Part shown: positions 34,557 to 44,519 of the stretch, in pieces
How positions within the stretch are numbered: position 1 is the stretch's first letter
Layout: each line of letters begins with the position of its first letter
Origin: an uncultured Pirellulales bacterium
GTDB lineage: Bacteria; Planctomycetota; Planctomycetia; Pirellulales; Thermoguttaceae
NCBI GenBank assembly: GCA_938015445.1
Contig: CALLPE010000016.1
Span: 62,001 to 126,000 of the forward strand
Direction: 5' to 3'
Length of the DNA: 64,000 bases
Program-made: the position numbers and the translations under genes
Notes under the pieces: generated by a model
Databases searched by the model: none
The model's input: only the letters and a program-made list of their open reading frames with translations
Told to the model about the DNA's origin: nothing

Positions 34557-37514
34557 CTAACGGATTTTGGCCTCGGGCAGTTCGGGTTTGATGCCTTCGT
34601 CAATGGGCATCCGGTCTGGCAGTGCCCCGGTCTGTTGCATTAGCCGGTACAGTTCGGCCTTCAGTTCTTCTACCACTGCGGCGTAGCGTGGATCGTCGAT
34701 CAGGTTCTTAGTCTCGCCCGGGTCTTCCCGCAAATTGTACAGCTCTGCTTTGTGGCGGTCGGGTTTGCCGTCGCCGTGCGGATAGTGAATGTATTTCCAC
34801 TGTTCGGTCCGCACACCGCGCACGTTGGGCGTATAGGGGAACTGTTTTTCGTAGTTGTAAGCGTAGTGCCACGAGGTGCGCCATCCGCCAGTCCTTCCCT
34901 CAAACAGCCGCCTGAACGACTGTCCGTGTACGCGTCCCAGCCCGGGGACACCGCAGATTTCCAGCACTGTCGGGGCCAAATCGATGTTGAGCACCATTTG
35001 TTCAATGATTGTTCCTGGCTTGACCAGCGGCGGATAGCGCATCAGCAACGGAATGCGGATGCTGGGCTCATGCATGGCACGCTTATCGGTCATTCCGTGC
35101 TCGCCCAGCAAAAAGCCGTTGTCGCCGGCAAAGATCAACAGCGTGTCGTCCAGGTGGCCGATTTCTCTGAGCGTTTCGTAAATCCGTCCGGTGCTGTCGT
35201 CGACCGACTTTATGGTGGCCAGGTACGAGCGGACGAATGCCGAGAACTCGGCGACGCCTTCTGGCCGGGTGTCGGGAAACTTCGCCCGAAAGCCAAACAG
35301 AGGCCCGTATATCCCGTGCCACGTCGTCAACCGCTCCTGTATCCACTTCGGTTTATCGTCCAGGGCGAAAGCAGTGGCCGGATAAGGGAAGCTGACGTGA
35401 TCGAGAAGGTGCAGATACTTCTTCTCCGGCGTAAACGGGGTGTGGGGCGCCTTGTGCCCCAAGATCAGCAAGAATGGCTTATCGCTTTGGCGACGGAGCC
35501 AGTCCACGGCCAGGTCGGTGACCCGATGCGTGTAGTACCCTTCCAGCTTCCGCCGTTGGCCGTTGATGTTGAACTCGGTGTCGTAATACTGGCCCTGCCC
35601 TTTGTGGCTGGCCCAGTAGTCGAAGCCCGGACGCGGATCGTCGCTGTCCTCTCCCATGTGCCATTTGCCGATGTACGCCGTGGCATAACCGGCTTTTTTC
35701 AGTTGGCCGGGGAAGCTGCGCAGGTCGCTGGGGTAGTCGGTGAAATTATCCATCACACCGTGCGCGTGGGGGTACAGTCCCGACAGGAACGAAGCCCGAC
35801 TGGGCGAACACAGCGAGTTAGTCACAAAGGCGTTGCGGAACCGCGCTCCTTCGGCGGCGATGCGGTCCAGATGCGGTGTCTTCAGGTGCGGATGCCCGGC
35901 GCAACTCATCGCGTCCCAGCGCTGGTCATCGGTGATGATGAACACTACGTTGGGCCGGCGTTTAGCCGGCTGCGGCTGAGATTGGGCCGGTTGCGGGGAC
36001 GGCTGCTGCTTTGTGGCTTTGCCGCTGGGTTTTTCGCCCGGTGCCGCACCGCTTGCTTTTTCCGGAGGCCCTGCACGGCCCGGCTGCGCCTCCTCGGGTG
36101 CCGACGGGCCGCCGCCGAACTGCTTCCAGTACTGCTCTTTGAAGGGGTTGACCTTCGGGCCGACGGCATCTTCGTTTTCCAGACACGGCATTATTTCTTC
36201 CCACCATCGGTCATATGCCTGGCGCATGGCGGCGACGACTTCTGGATGCTGGTCGATGACGTTGTGCAGCTCCGCCGGGTCGGCCTTGACGTCGTACAGC
36301 TCGTTGTTGTTGACCAACCGGAACCGAGCGCTCCGCACCGCACAATGGGCGTACTTCGACTGGGCGGCCTGTCCCCGCGGCCAACGGCCCAAGTGGATGA
36401 ACAGATACCTGTCGGGCCAGTCGGCTTGGGGATTGCGCAACAAGGGGACTAGACTGCGACCGTCCAGCTTCACATCGGCCGGCAGCGGCGCGCCGATCAT
36501 TTCGACCAGGGTGGGAAAGATGTCGATGTGCGCGGCCAATTTGTCCACATCTACGCCGGCGGGCAATACGCCAGGCCATCGCCAGAACGAAGGCACACGC
36601 GTGCCACCTTGATACACGGTGCCTTTTTTCCCTCTCATGCCGGCATTGAACACCCGCTCGCCATTGGCCGTGCCATTGTCGGTCATGAAGATGACCAGCG
36701 TATCTTTTTCGATTCCCCATTCTTCTAGCCGCTGTAGCAACCGGCCCACGTTGTCGTCGATGTTGGTTATCATCCCGTAGAAGCGGGCCGTTTGCGGATC
36801 GACCTTGCCGGCGTAGATTTTTTCGTACTGTTCGGGGCAGATCAGGGGATCGTGCGGCGTATTGGGGGTGATGTACGCGAAGAACCGTCCGCGGTCCTTC
36901 TGCTGCTCGATCCACTGGATGGCCTGCGAAAAGAACACGTCGGCGCAATATCCTTTGGTCTTTACGAACCGCCCGTTGTGTTTGATGGCCGGATCGAAGT
37001 AGCTATTTCCTGGGGCGTCGCCGCCGCTGCCGGGAAATGTTTGCCCGATGCCTCCGGCGCCGTGGATGAATACCTCGTCGAATCCCCGGCGGTCAGGCTG
37101 ATACGGGTCTTCATCCCCCAAATGCCACTTGCCGAAAATGCCCGTGGCGTAGCCGGCTTGTTTCAGCACCTGGGCCAGGGTGACGGCCTTCAGGCTCATC
37201 CGCTCGCGCTCCAGGATGGTGTGCGTCACGCCCGAGCGGAACTCGTGCCGGCCGGTCATCAGTGCGCAGCGTGTAGGTGCGCAAGTGGGGCTGACATGGA
37301 AATCGGTGAACCGCACCGACTGGCTGTGCAGCTTGTCGAGGTTCGGCGTGCGGATAATCGGGTTGCCGTGGCACCCCAGGTCGCCGTAGCCCTGATCGTC
37401 GGTCATAATCAGTATGATGTTCGGCGCTCGATCGAAAGCGGCTTTTGAGCCTTCGGCCAGTTGGCTTGCCATCGGAGCCGACATAGCGACTATAAACACT
37501 ACCGCAGCGTTCAT
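34557..37514 (-). CDS. Tandem double sulfatase, two complete domains in one chain
   Basis: A 985-residue exported protein built of two full type I sulfatases. Domain 1 (about 30-460) opens with [20 protein letters not shown] and has the formylglycine site Cys78 in CAPTR. Domain 2 (about 520-980) opens with [20 protein letters not shown] and has Cys569 in CSPSR. Both keep the Asp pair, the GKWHLG or GKWHMG motif and a metal-binding DNG ([20 protein letters not shown]). A Pro/Ala/Gln/Lys-rich linker (about 473-518) joins them. Signal peptide: [24 protein letters not shown] lies 7 bases before the ATG at 37514. Single-domain sulfatases of about 480 residues are the norm. The two halves are not near-identical, so this is a fusion or an old duplication rather than a recent copy. 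Confidence 0.93.
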   Translation of the reverse strand: MNAAVVFIVAMSAPMASQLAEGSKAAFDRAPNIILIMTDDQGYGDLGCHGNPIIRTPNLDKLHSQSVRFTDFHVSPTCAPTRCALMTGRHEFRSGVTHTILERERMSLKAVTLAQVLKQAGYATGIFGKWHLGDEDPYQPDRRGFDEVFIHGAGGIGQTFPGSGGDAPGNSYFDPAIKHNGRFVKTKGYCADVFFSQAIQWIEQQKDRGRFFAYITPNTPHDPLICPEQYEKIYAGKVDPQTARFYGMITNIDDNVGRLLQRLEEWGIEKDTLVIFMTDNGTANGERVFNAGMRGKKGTVYQGGTRVPSFWRWPGVLPAGVDVDKLAAHIDIFPTLVEMIGAPLPADVKLDGRSLVPLLRNPQADWPDRYLFIHLGRWPRGQAAQSKYAHCAVRSARFRLVNNNELYDVKADPAELHNVIDQHPEVVAAMRQAYDRWWEEIMPCLENEDAVGPKVNPFKEQYWKQFGGGPSAPEEAQPGRAGPPEKASGAAPGEKPSGKATKQQPSPQPAQSQPQPAKRRPNVVFIITDDQRWDAMSCAGHPHLKTPHLDRIAAEGARFRNAFVTNSLCSPSRASFLSGLYPHAHGVMDNFTDYPSDLRSFPGQLKKAGYATAYIGKWHMGEDSDDPRPGFDYWASHKGQGQYYDTEFNINGQRRKLEGYYTHRVTDLAVDWLRRQSDKPFLLILGHKAPHTPFTPEKKYLHLLDHVSFPYPATAFALDDKPKWIQERLTTWHGIYGPLFGFRAKFPDTRPEGVAEFSAFVRSYLATIKSVDDSTGRIYETLREIGHLDDTLLIFAGDNGFLLGEHGMTDKRAMHEPSIRIPLLMRYPPLVKPGTIIEQMVLNIDLAPTVLEICGVPGLGRVHGQSFRRLFEGRTGGWRTSWHYAYNYEKQFPYTPNVRGVRTEQWKYIHYPHGDGKPDRHKAELYNLREDPGETKNLIDDPRYAAVVEELKAELYRLMQQTGALPDRMPIDEGIKPELPEAKIR

Positions 37515-37813
37515 TGCTCCCCCTCCCATATGTTTCCGTCACCTGTTTGCGGTCGAAGCCAGATAGAGTATCACAACTGCGCAGCGGCTGGTCAACAGGC
37601 TGCGGCAAACGGCACTGCCGATATGATAGCGAGGCTTTTACGGCTGACCAGCGGTTGTTTCCGAAGACTAACAGCGCGCAGTCCAGCACGCGCCGACCGC
37701 TTGGCCAGCAAATCGCCGCTTTCTCCGACAAATAACATTCAACTGCACCGTAGCAAGCGGCCGACGACGATAGCACACCGGGTTTGATGGGAACATTACC
37801 GGGGCGATAGCCG
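37515..37813. other. Divergent intergenic gap, no gene seen
   Basis: Between the double sulfatase (minus) and the helicase (plus). GCTGGTCA near 37588 and TGACCAGC near 37645 form an 8-bp inverted repeat. No clear promoter boxes were found. Confidence 0.35.
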
Positions 37814-40210
37814 ATGACGACACCCGCCGAAACACCATCGCGCGACAGACTGGCCGAGCTTTACATCGAGCAACTTCCTTATGAACTGTATCATTTCCAG
37901 GAAGAGGCCCTGTTGGCATGGTTCTCGGCCGAACAAGGGGTGCTGGTCTGTGCGCCAACCGGGATGGGCAAAACTCTGATTGCCGAAGCGGCGCTATTCG
38001 AGGCCCTGCACACCGGTACCCGCGCGTACTACACCACCCCGCTTATCGCGCTGACGGAGCAGAAGTACCGCGAAATGCAGGCTTCGGCCGTCCGCTGGGG
38101 TTTTTCGGCAAGCGACGTGGGGCTGGTTACCGGCAACCGACGCGAAAATCCGCAAGCCCCCGTGCTGGTAGTGGTGGCCGAGATTCTGGCTAACCGCTTG
38201 TTGCACGCCGAGCTGTTCGATTTCGCTCAGGTCAGCGCGGTGGTGATGGACGAGTTCCACAGCTTTGCCGACCCGGAGCGCGGGATCGTCTGGGAGCTGA
38301 CCCTGGCTCTGCTGCCGCCACACGTGCGCACGCTGCTGTTGTCGGCCACGGTGGGCAACGCCGAAGAGTTCGTGCAGTGGTTGCGGGTCAGCCATAACCG
38401 CCGGCTGGAATTGGTGCGCGGCTACCAGCGCAAAGTGCCGCTGGTGTTTCAATGGGTGGGCGATCGGTTGCTGGTCGAACAACTGGAAGAAATGGCCCGT
38501 GGCGACGAGCAGACCCGCAAAACGCCCGCCCTGGTCTTCTGCTTCAACCGCGAAGAGTGCTGGGCCGTTGCCGAACAGATCAAAGGCAAGAAGCTGCTCA
38601 GCGACGGCCAGCAAGCCCGTTTGTCCGCGGCCCTGAAACAGTACGATTTCTCCCAAGGCGCCGGGGCGATGTTGCGGCAACTTCTGCTTCGGGGCGTGGG
38701 AGTGCATCATGCCGGTGTATTGCCCAAGTACCGGCGAATCGTCGAAGACCTGTTTCAGCAGAAGCTGCTCTCGGTAGTGGTATGCACCGAGACGCTCTCG
38801 GCCGGCATCAATCTGCCCGCCCGGTCGGTGGTGTTGCCACAATTGGTCAAAGGACCGCCGGGAAAGATGAAGCTGTTGGACCCCAGTTCGGCGCATCAGA
38901 TGTTCGGTCGCGCCGGTCGTCCGCAATTCGACACGCAAGGTTACGTCTTCGTGCTGGCTCATGAAGACGATGTGAAAATCGCCCGCTGGAAAGAAAAGTA
39001 CGACCAGATACCCGAACAAACCAAAGACCCGGAGCTATTGCGGCTCAAGAAAGAGCTAAAACGCAAGATGCCCAAGCGCCGCGAAAACCAGCAGTATTGG
39101 ACCGAGGCGCAATTCGAGAAGCTGCGCGTCGCTCCGCCGGGCAAGCTGGCCAGCCGCGGCCCGCTGCCTTGGCGTCTGCTGGCCTACATGCTCGACGCCT
39201 CGCCCGAGGTTGACCTGGTGCGGCGCTTGGTCGGCAAGCGGCTGATGGATAGCAAACGCATCGCCGCCGCACAACGCGAACTGGAACGGATGTTGCTCGT
39301 GTTGTGGCGGGCCGGATACGTGACGCTAGAGCCTGAACCGCCCCGCGTCGGCGAACTAACACCGGCCGAAGCGCCCCAACCGGCAAACGGGGCTGAATTG
39401 CCGAATCGCAAGCAACTGTTTCGAGCGACGTTTTCCAGCATCGAGGAAGCTGAAGAGGCGGTCAAAGACTTTCTCGAAGAACCTACTGCCGAACAGCACA
39501 CGCCGGCTATGCCGGAATACCGACCCATCCTGGCCCATCCCACACGTGAATTGCAAAAACTGCTGCTGTTCCGGGGCGTGAATCCGCTGTACGCGGTGTT
39601 TTTGATCAACCAATTGGGCGCCGCCGACCGCAGCGAGCTCGTCCAGGCAATGGAAAGTGTACTGGAGCTTCCCGGCTCGGTGGCTTACCATGTGCGGGTA
39701 CCGCCGCCAGACGAACTGCCGCCGGGTCCATTGGCCACGCTGCGCCTGGATGAACAACTGCTGCGGCTAGGGCTGGCCACCGAGGACGAAATCGTGGCCC
39801 CTCCGCCAGAAGAGCGATACCGGCGGCGAGCCAGCTACGAGGAGCAGCGTCCGCGGGTGCTCACGCTGGCCGAGAAGCTCCGCCGGCTGTTCGATTACGA
39901 TTTTCCCGGCGTCCACGACGTGCGTACCCAGCCCGTTTGGGCCGCGGGCGAAGTGCTTGAATTCAACGGCGATTTCAACAAGTACATCACCAGCCGCGGG
40001 CTACAGAAACAAGAAGGAGTGATCTTCCGCCACCTGCTGCGGTTGATCCTTCTGCTGGCCGAGTTCCAGCAGCTCTCTCCGCCCGATTGCGCCGAAGACC
40101 AGTGGTGCGGCCAATTGCAAGACATCGCACAACGGCTCACCGAGTGCTGCCGCCGCGTCGATCCGCTGAGCACCGATCAGGCGCTCGAACGCGCGGAGAT
40201 CGAGGCCTAA
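37814..40210 (+). CDS. Ski2-like DExH-box RNA helicase
   Basis: A 798-residue superfamily 2 helicase of the Ski2/Mtr4 kind. Motifs in order: Q-like FQEEALLAWF, Walker A APTGMGKT, Ia TTPLIALTEQ, II DEFH, III SAT, IV-like LVFCFNREECW, V TETLSAGINLPARSVVLP, and VI HQMFGRAGRPQFDTQG. A C-terminal helical region (about 450-790) has no obvious arch or KOW domain. Family members unwind structured RNA for exonucleases; bacterial homologues such as actinobacterial HelY are less studied. The protein is cytosolic and has no partner gene beside it. No strong ribosome binding site is visible. A terminator-like hairpin follows at 40246-40264. Confidence 0.88.
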   Translation: MTTPAETPSRDRLAELYIEQLPYELYHFQEEALLAWFSAEQGVLVCAPTGMGKTLIAEAALFEALHTGTRAYYTTPLIALTEQKYREMQASAVRWGFSASDVGLVTGNRRENPQAPVLVVVAEILANRLLHAELFDFAQVSAVVMDEFHSFADPERGIVWELTLALLPPHVRTLLLSATVGNAEEFVQWLRVSHNRRLELVRGYQRKVPLVFQWVGDRLLVEQLEEMARGDEQTRKTPALVFCFNREECWAVAEQIKGKKLLSDGQQARLSAALKQYDFSQGAGAMLRQLLLRGVGVHHAGVLPKYRRIVEDLFQQKLLSVVVCTETLSAGINLPARSVVLPQLVKGPPGKMKLLDPSSAHQMFGRAGRPQFDTQGYVFVLAHEDDVKIARWKEKYDQIPEQTKDPELLRLKKELKRKMPKRRENQQYWTEAQFEKLRVAPPGKLASRGPLPWRLLAYMLDASPEVDLVRRLVGKRLMDSKRIAAAQRELERMLLVLWRAGYVTLEPEPPRVGELTPAEAPQPANGAELPNRKQLFRATFSSIEEAEEAVKDFLEEPTAEQHTPAMPEYRPILAHPTRELQKLLLFRGVNPLYAVFLINQLGAADRSELVQAMESVLELPGSVAYHVRVPPPDELPPGPLATLRLDEQLLRLGLATEDEIVAPPPEERYRRRASYEEQRPRVLTLAEKLRRLFDYDFPGVHDVRTQPVWAAGEVLEFNGDFNKYITSRGLQKQEGVIFRHLLRLILLLAEFQQLSPPDCAEDQWCGQLQDIAQRLTECCRRVDPLSTDQALERAEIEA

Positions 40211-40240
40211 ACGCGCTACACAAGAAAACGCGCTACACAA
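40209..40240 (+). repeat. 15-bp direct repeat at the helicase stop codon
   Basis: AAACGCGCTACACAA occurs at 40209-40223 and again at 40226-40240 (period 17). The first copy includes the last two bases of the TAA stop. It directly precedes the hairpin at 40246-40264. Confidence 0.7.
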
Positions 40241-40245
40241 AAAAC

Positions 40246-40264
40246 ACCGGCTACGGGTGCCGGT
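40246..40264 (+). terminator. Possible weak terminator after the helicase gene
   Basis: ACCGGC (40246-40251) pairs with GCCGGT (40259-40264) around a 7-base loop and is followed by only two more T. The stem is short and the U-run poor, so termination is plausible rather than clear. The convergent LRR gene ends at 40304. Confidence 0.35.
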
Positions 40265-40303
40265 TTGAATTACAGTGGAGCCGGATCGGGAAACAGTCGT
40301 CGC

Positions 40304-41497
40304 TTAGTACTCGATCTTGCAACTCGGCAGGGCCTTCTGAAGGCGCTGAATCGCCTCCGGGGTGGCATACGTGACTTTGAGCACCAATTGCTTGAGGTTT
40401 TTAAGCTCCTTGAGGTGCTCCAATCCCTCGTCGGTCATCATCGTCTGTTGCAAATTCAGCACCTCCAAATTGCTCAACTCGGCGATCCAGCGCAAGCCTT
40501 TATCGGTGGTCATAGTGTTGTCGAGATTTAACCATTGGAGCTTTTTCAGCCCAGCAAGGTGCGCAAGTCCCTGGTCGTCGATCTGTGTTTGCCACAGATT
40601 GAGCCAGCGGAGACTTTCGCAGCCTTTGAGGTTTTCCAGAGCTTCGTTGCCGGCTTGGGTTTGGCTCAGATCGAGTTGCCACAGCTTGTTGGCATTTTTC
40701 AAATGGGCAAGGCCAGAACCGGTGACACCGGTTGCCCGCAGGTTCAGCCGCTGAAGGTTTTTCAGCACGGCCAAGTGTTTCAATCCCTCGTCGCTAATGT
40801 TCTGACAGGCCATCAGGCTTAGTTCTTCCAACTCGGGAAAGTTTGCCAAGACGCCCAGGCCTTCGTTAGTGATGCTGCTCTGCTCCAGCGCCAATGACCT
40901 CAAAGTGGTATGCCGGGCCAGATGCTTTATGCCGGCGTCGGTAACCGCAGGGGTCTGCAATTTCAACACGCGCAGGTTCTTGCACGTGTGCAGATGCTTT
41001 ATCGTGCCGTCGCCCAGTTGCGCACAACCGCGCAGGTCCAATACGTCCAGTTTGGCTAGTGGCGGAAAATTGGCCAGAGCATCGTCGGTAATTGCAGCGA
41101 ACAAAACCTGTAGATTGCGCAGACTGCCCAGCTTTCCCAAATGCCGAAAGCCGTTGTTCGTCACCGATGTGCTCCATATCCGCAACCTGCGCAAGTGAGA
41201 CTGCTCGGCGAATAGCTTCAAATCGTCGTCGGTTGCCCGGTCGGTCTCCGGCAGGTCGATGCCCACGATATTGCCTTTTTCATCCTGCTCAACTTTGCCG
41301 CCGAGTTGTGCAACCCTTTCCAGCACAGCTTTGACCGATTGGCTCTCTGCCGCCGCTGATCGGTTCTGTAGGGGTGCTTCTTTGCTCTGTGCCCCCTCTG
41401 TGGGCGGGGCGACACATACGGCCATGCCCCCAATCGACATCAAGCACCACGCAGCGGTAATCAAGCGAGGATTGCAAGCCGGTTTGCGAATCGACAT
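40304..41497 (-). CDS. Exported leucine-rich repeat protein
   Basis: A 397-residue protein. A signal segment (LITAAWCLMSIGGMAVC) and a linker lead to about 11 leucine-rich repeats of roughly 24 residues, from residue 105 to the end. The pattern is LxxLxxLxLxxTxITDxGLxHL, for example LRSLALEQSSITNEGLGVLA and LQWLNLDNTMTTDKGLRWIA. These are of the cysteine-containing/F-box-like type common in planctomycetes. No catalytic motif is present. It is probably a periplasmic or surface binding scaffold. The ATG at 41497 has AGGGG 9 bases upstream. It is divergent from pgk. Confidence 0.87.
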   Translation of the reverse strand: MSIRKPACNPRLITAAWCLMSIGGMAVCVAPPTEGAQSKEAPLQNRSAAAESQSVKAVLERVAQLGGKVEQDEKGNIVGIDLPETDRATDDDLKLFAEQSHLRRLRIWSTSVTNNGFRHLGKLGSLRNLQVLFAAITDDALANFPPLAKLDVLDLRGCAQLGDGTIKHLHTCKNLRVLKLQTPAVTDAGIKHLARHTTLRSLALEQSSITNEGLGVLANFPELEELSLMACQNISDEGLKHLAVLKNLQRLNLRATGVTGSGLAHLKNANKLWQLDLSQTQAGNEALENLKGCESLRWLNLWQTQIDDQGLAHLAGLKKLQWLNLDNTMTTDKGLRWIAELSNLEVLNLQQTMMTDEGLEHLKELKNLKQLVLKVTYATPEAIQRLQKALPSCKIEY

Positions 41498-41882
41498 TTC
41501 ATCTACCCCTAACATTTGCTAGGCGAAACCGCGGAGGGACAGGCGCCGCCTATTGTGCTTGCCTCCGTGCCGGGTGTGCTTGCCTTGCTGTCGGCAGCTA
41601 GCTTTGGGCTGTGTGATGTTGTGACCGAAGCTGCTGAGCGTGCTGGCGCCGGAGGCCCTTGATAGCGAGCCAGTTATTGGTAGGATTTAGGTTTTAATCT
41701 TCCCAAGCAGCGACATCTTTATCAGCCAAAGTAAACGCTGGAGGCGAAATTGTCAATTTTGCCGGCGCGGCGCTGCGGCTAACAAACCATCGCGCAGCTT
41801 TTCCGGTGGCGACGGCTTCCGCCGGTGACCGGCAGTGGCGATCTTGCCCCACACGGGGAAAAACTTGCGAGGGGTGTAACCA
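41498..41882. promoter_or_regulatory. Divergent gap between the LRR gene and pgk
   Basis: No gene. A perfect small palindrome AAATTG-T-CAATTT (41747-41759) lies 124 bases before pgk and could bind a dimeric regulator. TGTGCTTGCCT occurs twice about 22 bases apart near 41556-41590. No convincing -35/-10 pair was found. Confidence 0.3.
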
Positions 41883-43151
41883 ATGGCTACCAAGACTATC
41901 GCCGACGTAGACCTTTCAGGCAAGACGGTGTTGATGCGGGTGGACTTCAACGTGCCGATCAAAGATGGGAAGGTCACCAACGACCGGCGGATCGTGCAAG
42001 CCCTGCCGAGTATCCGCCGGGCGCTAGAACAAGGGGCAAAGTTGGTCCTGATGAGCCACTTGGGCCGCCCGGCCGAAAAGGGTTTTGAGCCTGAGTTCTC
42101 GGCCAAGCCAGCCGCCGAGCGACTCGGCCAGTTGCTGGGCAAACCGGTGCGGCTTGGCCCTTCCAGTGTGGTCGGTCCGGAGCTGGACCAAATGGTCGCT
42201 CAAATGCAGCCCGGCGAGGTGCTGCTGATGGAAAACCTCCGTTTCCATCCTGGCGAGACCATGCCCGACCGAGCCAAGAAAAACCCCGACGGCAAACTTA
42301 CCCCCGAACAGCAGAAGACCCACGACGATTTCGTGGCGGCCATCGCCCGGCTGGGAGATGTATACGTCAACGACGCCTTCGGCACCTGCCACCGCAAACA
42401 CGCTAGCATGTACGGTGTGCCCAAAGCCATCCAGGCGAAAGGCGGTCCGGCAGTGGCAGGCTTTTTGGTGGAGAAGGAGATCAAGTATCTTTCCGAAGCT
42501 ATTGCCAACCCTAAGCGTCCATTCGTGGCGATACTCGGCGGAGCGAAGGTCTCGGACAAGATCAAGCTGATCTCCAACCTCTTGACCAAGGTGGATCGCA
42601 TTCTGATTGGCGGAGCGATGGCCTACACGCTTCTGCGAGCAAAAGGGGCTAACGTTGGCCGCAGCTTGGTCGAGGCCGACCAGGTAGAACCGATGAAGCA
42701 ATTGCTGGCCCAGGCCGGCGAAAAGATACTCCTGCCGGTCGATCACGTGGCCGCCGACAGCTTCGACCCCAAGGCCAAGCAGGCTGGCCAGCCGGTGCCT
42801 GTGGCAGACGTCAACATACCCGAGGGCTTGTTAGGCATGGACATCGGCCCGAAGACCGTGGAGTTGTACACTGCCGAAATACGCCGCTCTGGCACGATCG
42901 TGTGGAACGGCCCGATGGGAGTGTTCGAGCTGCCCGAGTTCGCCGCCGGCACCCGCAGCATCGCCCAGGCGATTGCCGAAGCGACCTCGGCCGGCGCGAT
43001 TAGCGTGATCGGCGGTGGCGACTCGGCGGCGGCTGTGGAAGAGATGGGTTTGGAAGACCGCATGACTCACGTATCCACTGGGGGCGGGGCAAGCCTGGAG
43101 TATCTGGAAGGCCGGCCGATGCCGCCGATCGAAGTACTGGATAAGACCTGA
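41883..43151 (+). CDS. pgk: Phosphoglycerate kinase
   Basis: A 422-residue PGK, slightly longer than the usual 390-400. It converts 1,3-bisphosphoglycerate and ADP to 3-phosphoglycerate and ATP. Seen are KTVLMRVDFNVP, VLMSHLGRPAEKG, LLMENLRFHPGE, VYVNDAFGTCHRKHASMYG, the KVSDKIKLISNLL lysine region, WNGPMGVFELPEFAAGTRS and the nucleotide loop VIGGGDSAAAVEEMG ending in HVSTGGGASLEYLEG. A short insertion (DRAKKNPDGKLTPEQQKTHD, about 135-155) follows the ENLRFHPGE motif. GAGGGG lies 8 bases upstream of the ATG. A class II aldolase follows 192 bases downstream, with a repeat array in the gap. Confidence 0.97.
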   Translation: MATKTIADVDLSGKTVLMRVDFNVPIKDGKVTNDRRIVQALPSIRRALEQGAKLVLMSHLGRPAEKGFEPEFSAKPAAERLGQLLGKPVRLGPSSVVGPELDQMVAQMQPGEVLLMENLRFHPGETMPDRAKKNPDGKLTPEQQKTHDDFVAAIARLGDVYVNDAFGTCHRKHASMYGVPKAIQAKGGPAVAGFLVEKEIKYLSEAIANPKRPFVAILGGAKVSDKIKLISNLLTKVDRILIGGAMAYTLLRAKGANVGRSLVEADQVEPMKQLLAQAGEKILLPVDHVAADSFDPKAKQAGQPVPVADVNIPEGLLGMDIGPKTVELYTAEIRRSGTIVWNGPMGVFELPEFAAGTRSIAQAIAEATSAGAISVIGGGDSAAAVEEMGLEDRMTHVSTGGGASLEYLEGRPMPPIEVLDKT

Positions 43152-43201
43152 GCCGGCCATCAGTCCGCTGTGACCGGTCATGCCAACTCGGCGTTGCTTT
43201 T

Positions 43202-43248
43202 ACTATAGTCGCGTTTGCTATAACTGTCGCGTACTATAACTGTCGCGT
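43202..43248 (+). repeat. Three 16-bp tandem repeats between pgk and the aldolase gene
   Basis: GCTATAACTGTCGCGT (43217-43232) and ACTATAACTGTCGCGT (43233-43248) follow a 15-base variant ACTATAGTCGCGTTT (43202-43216). Each unit holds a CTATA core. The array ends 95 bases before the aldolase ATG and could provide overlapping -10-like boxes or regulator sites. Confidence 0.7.
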
Positions 43249-43343
43249 GCGCAGTCGCGGCGAAGGCGTCGGTTTGTCGGCGCTCCTGGCCGCGAAGCTG
43301 TAATCGAACAATAGACTGCTGACGATTTTCGAGGAGAATCTCC

Positions 43344-44399
43344 ATGCCACTAGTTCCGATGCGAGTGCTGCTGGACCATGCCGCGGAGAACGGCTACGGG
43401 CTGGCGGCTTTCAACGTCAACAACATGGAACAGATCCAGGCCATCATGGAAGCGGCCGAGGAAACCGAGTCGCCGGTGATCGTGCAGGCGTCGCGCGGGG
43501 CACGCAAGTACACCAACGACGCATATCTGCGGCACCTGATGCTGGCCGCCGTGGAACTGCACCCGAAAATCCCCATTGCCATGCACCAGGACCACGGCAA
43601 CTCGCCCAAGACCTGCTTTAGCGCCATGGAGCAGGGCTTCACTTCGGTAATGATGGACGGCTCGCTGCTGGAAGACGGTAAGACGCCCTCCAGCTACGAG
43701 TACAATGTGCGCGTCACGCGCGAAGTGGTACAGGCCGCCCACGCTAAGGGGGTGACCGTCGAGGGCGAGCTGGGCTGCCTGGGCGGCGTGGAAGACGGCC
43801 ACGGCGCGGGACTGAGCGGGGAAGAGGCCCGCAAACATTTGACCGATCCGGCACAGGCCGAACAGTTCGTGGCCGATACCGGCGTGGACGCCCTGGCCGT
43901 GGCCATCGGCACCAGTCATGGTGCGTACAAGTTCAAGCGCAAACCGACCGGGGAAGTGCTGGTGATGTCGGTCATCGAGGAAATCCACAAACGGCTCCCC
44001 AATACGCACCTGGTGATGCACGGCTCTTCCAGCGTGCCGGAGGAGCTGCTGGATGTGATCCGCATGTATGGGGGTTACATCAAAGAGACATACGGGGTGC
44101 CGATCGAGGAAATCCAGCGCGGCATTAAGCACGGTGTGCGGAAGATTAACGTCGATACCGACAACCGCCTAGCCATGACCGGTGCGATTCGCAAAGTCTT
44201 CGCCTGCCAGCCGACGGAGTTCGACCCGCGCATGTATCTCGGCCCGGCACGCGAGTCAATGAAAAAAGTATGCGTCGAGCGGATGGTGGCTTTCGGCCAG
44301 GCAGGCAACGCCGGCAAGATCAAACCTAAAACGTGCCAGGAAATGGTCTTCTTCTACGAAGAGCTTCCCCAGAAGGCTGCTCCCCAGAAAGCCAAATAA
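43344..44399 (+). CDS. fba: Class II fructose-bisphosphate aldolase
   Basis: A 351-residue zinc-dependent aldolase that cleaves fructose 1,6-bisphosphate to DHAP and glyceraldehyde 3-phosphate. Seen are [32 protein letters not shown], the catalytic/metal segment [68 protein letters not shown] with the second metal His, and [17 protein letters not shown]. The GTSHGAYK and NVDTDNRLA pattern marks the subtype seen with Calvin-type and many bacterial class II aldolases. GGAG stands 7 bases before the ATG. It follows pgk in the same direction. Confidence 0.96.
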   Translation: MPLVPMRVLLDHAAENGYGLAAFNVNNMEQIQAIMEAAEETESPVIVQASRGARKYTNDAYLRHLMLAAVELHPKIPIAMHQDHGNSPKTCFSAMEQGFTSVMMDGSLLEDGKTPSSYEYNVRVTREVVQAAHAKGVTVEGELGCLGGVEDGHGAGLSGEEARKHLTDPAQAEQFVADTGVDALAVAIGTSHGAYKFKRKPTGEVLVMSVIEEIHKRLPNTHLVMHGSSSVPEELLDVIRMYGGYIKETYGVPIEEIQRGIKHGVRKINVDTDNRLAMTGAIRKVFACQPTEFDPRMYLGPARESMKKVCVERMVAFGQAGNAGKIKPKTCQEMVFFYEELPQKAAPQKAK

Positions 44400-44519
44400 G
44401 CAAACTGATGCGCCGTCACGCGCAGCGGCGGCTGCGGCGGTCGAAGCGCCGCCCGCCGTCGCGCAACAGCGCGGTGTGTACGCGCCAAAGCTGTGCGGTC
44501 CTAAGCGGAGCTGGCCGCC

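Noticed and set aside
34752..36452. 566-codon open frame antisense to the double sulfatase
   Set aside because: It mirrors the codon bias of the GC-rich sulfatase gene on the other strand, has no recognisable domain and no start signal.
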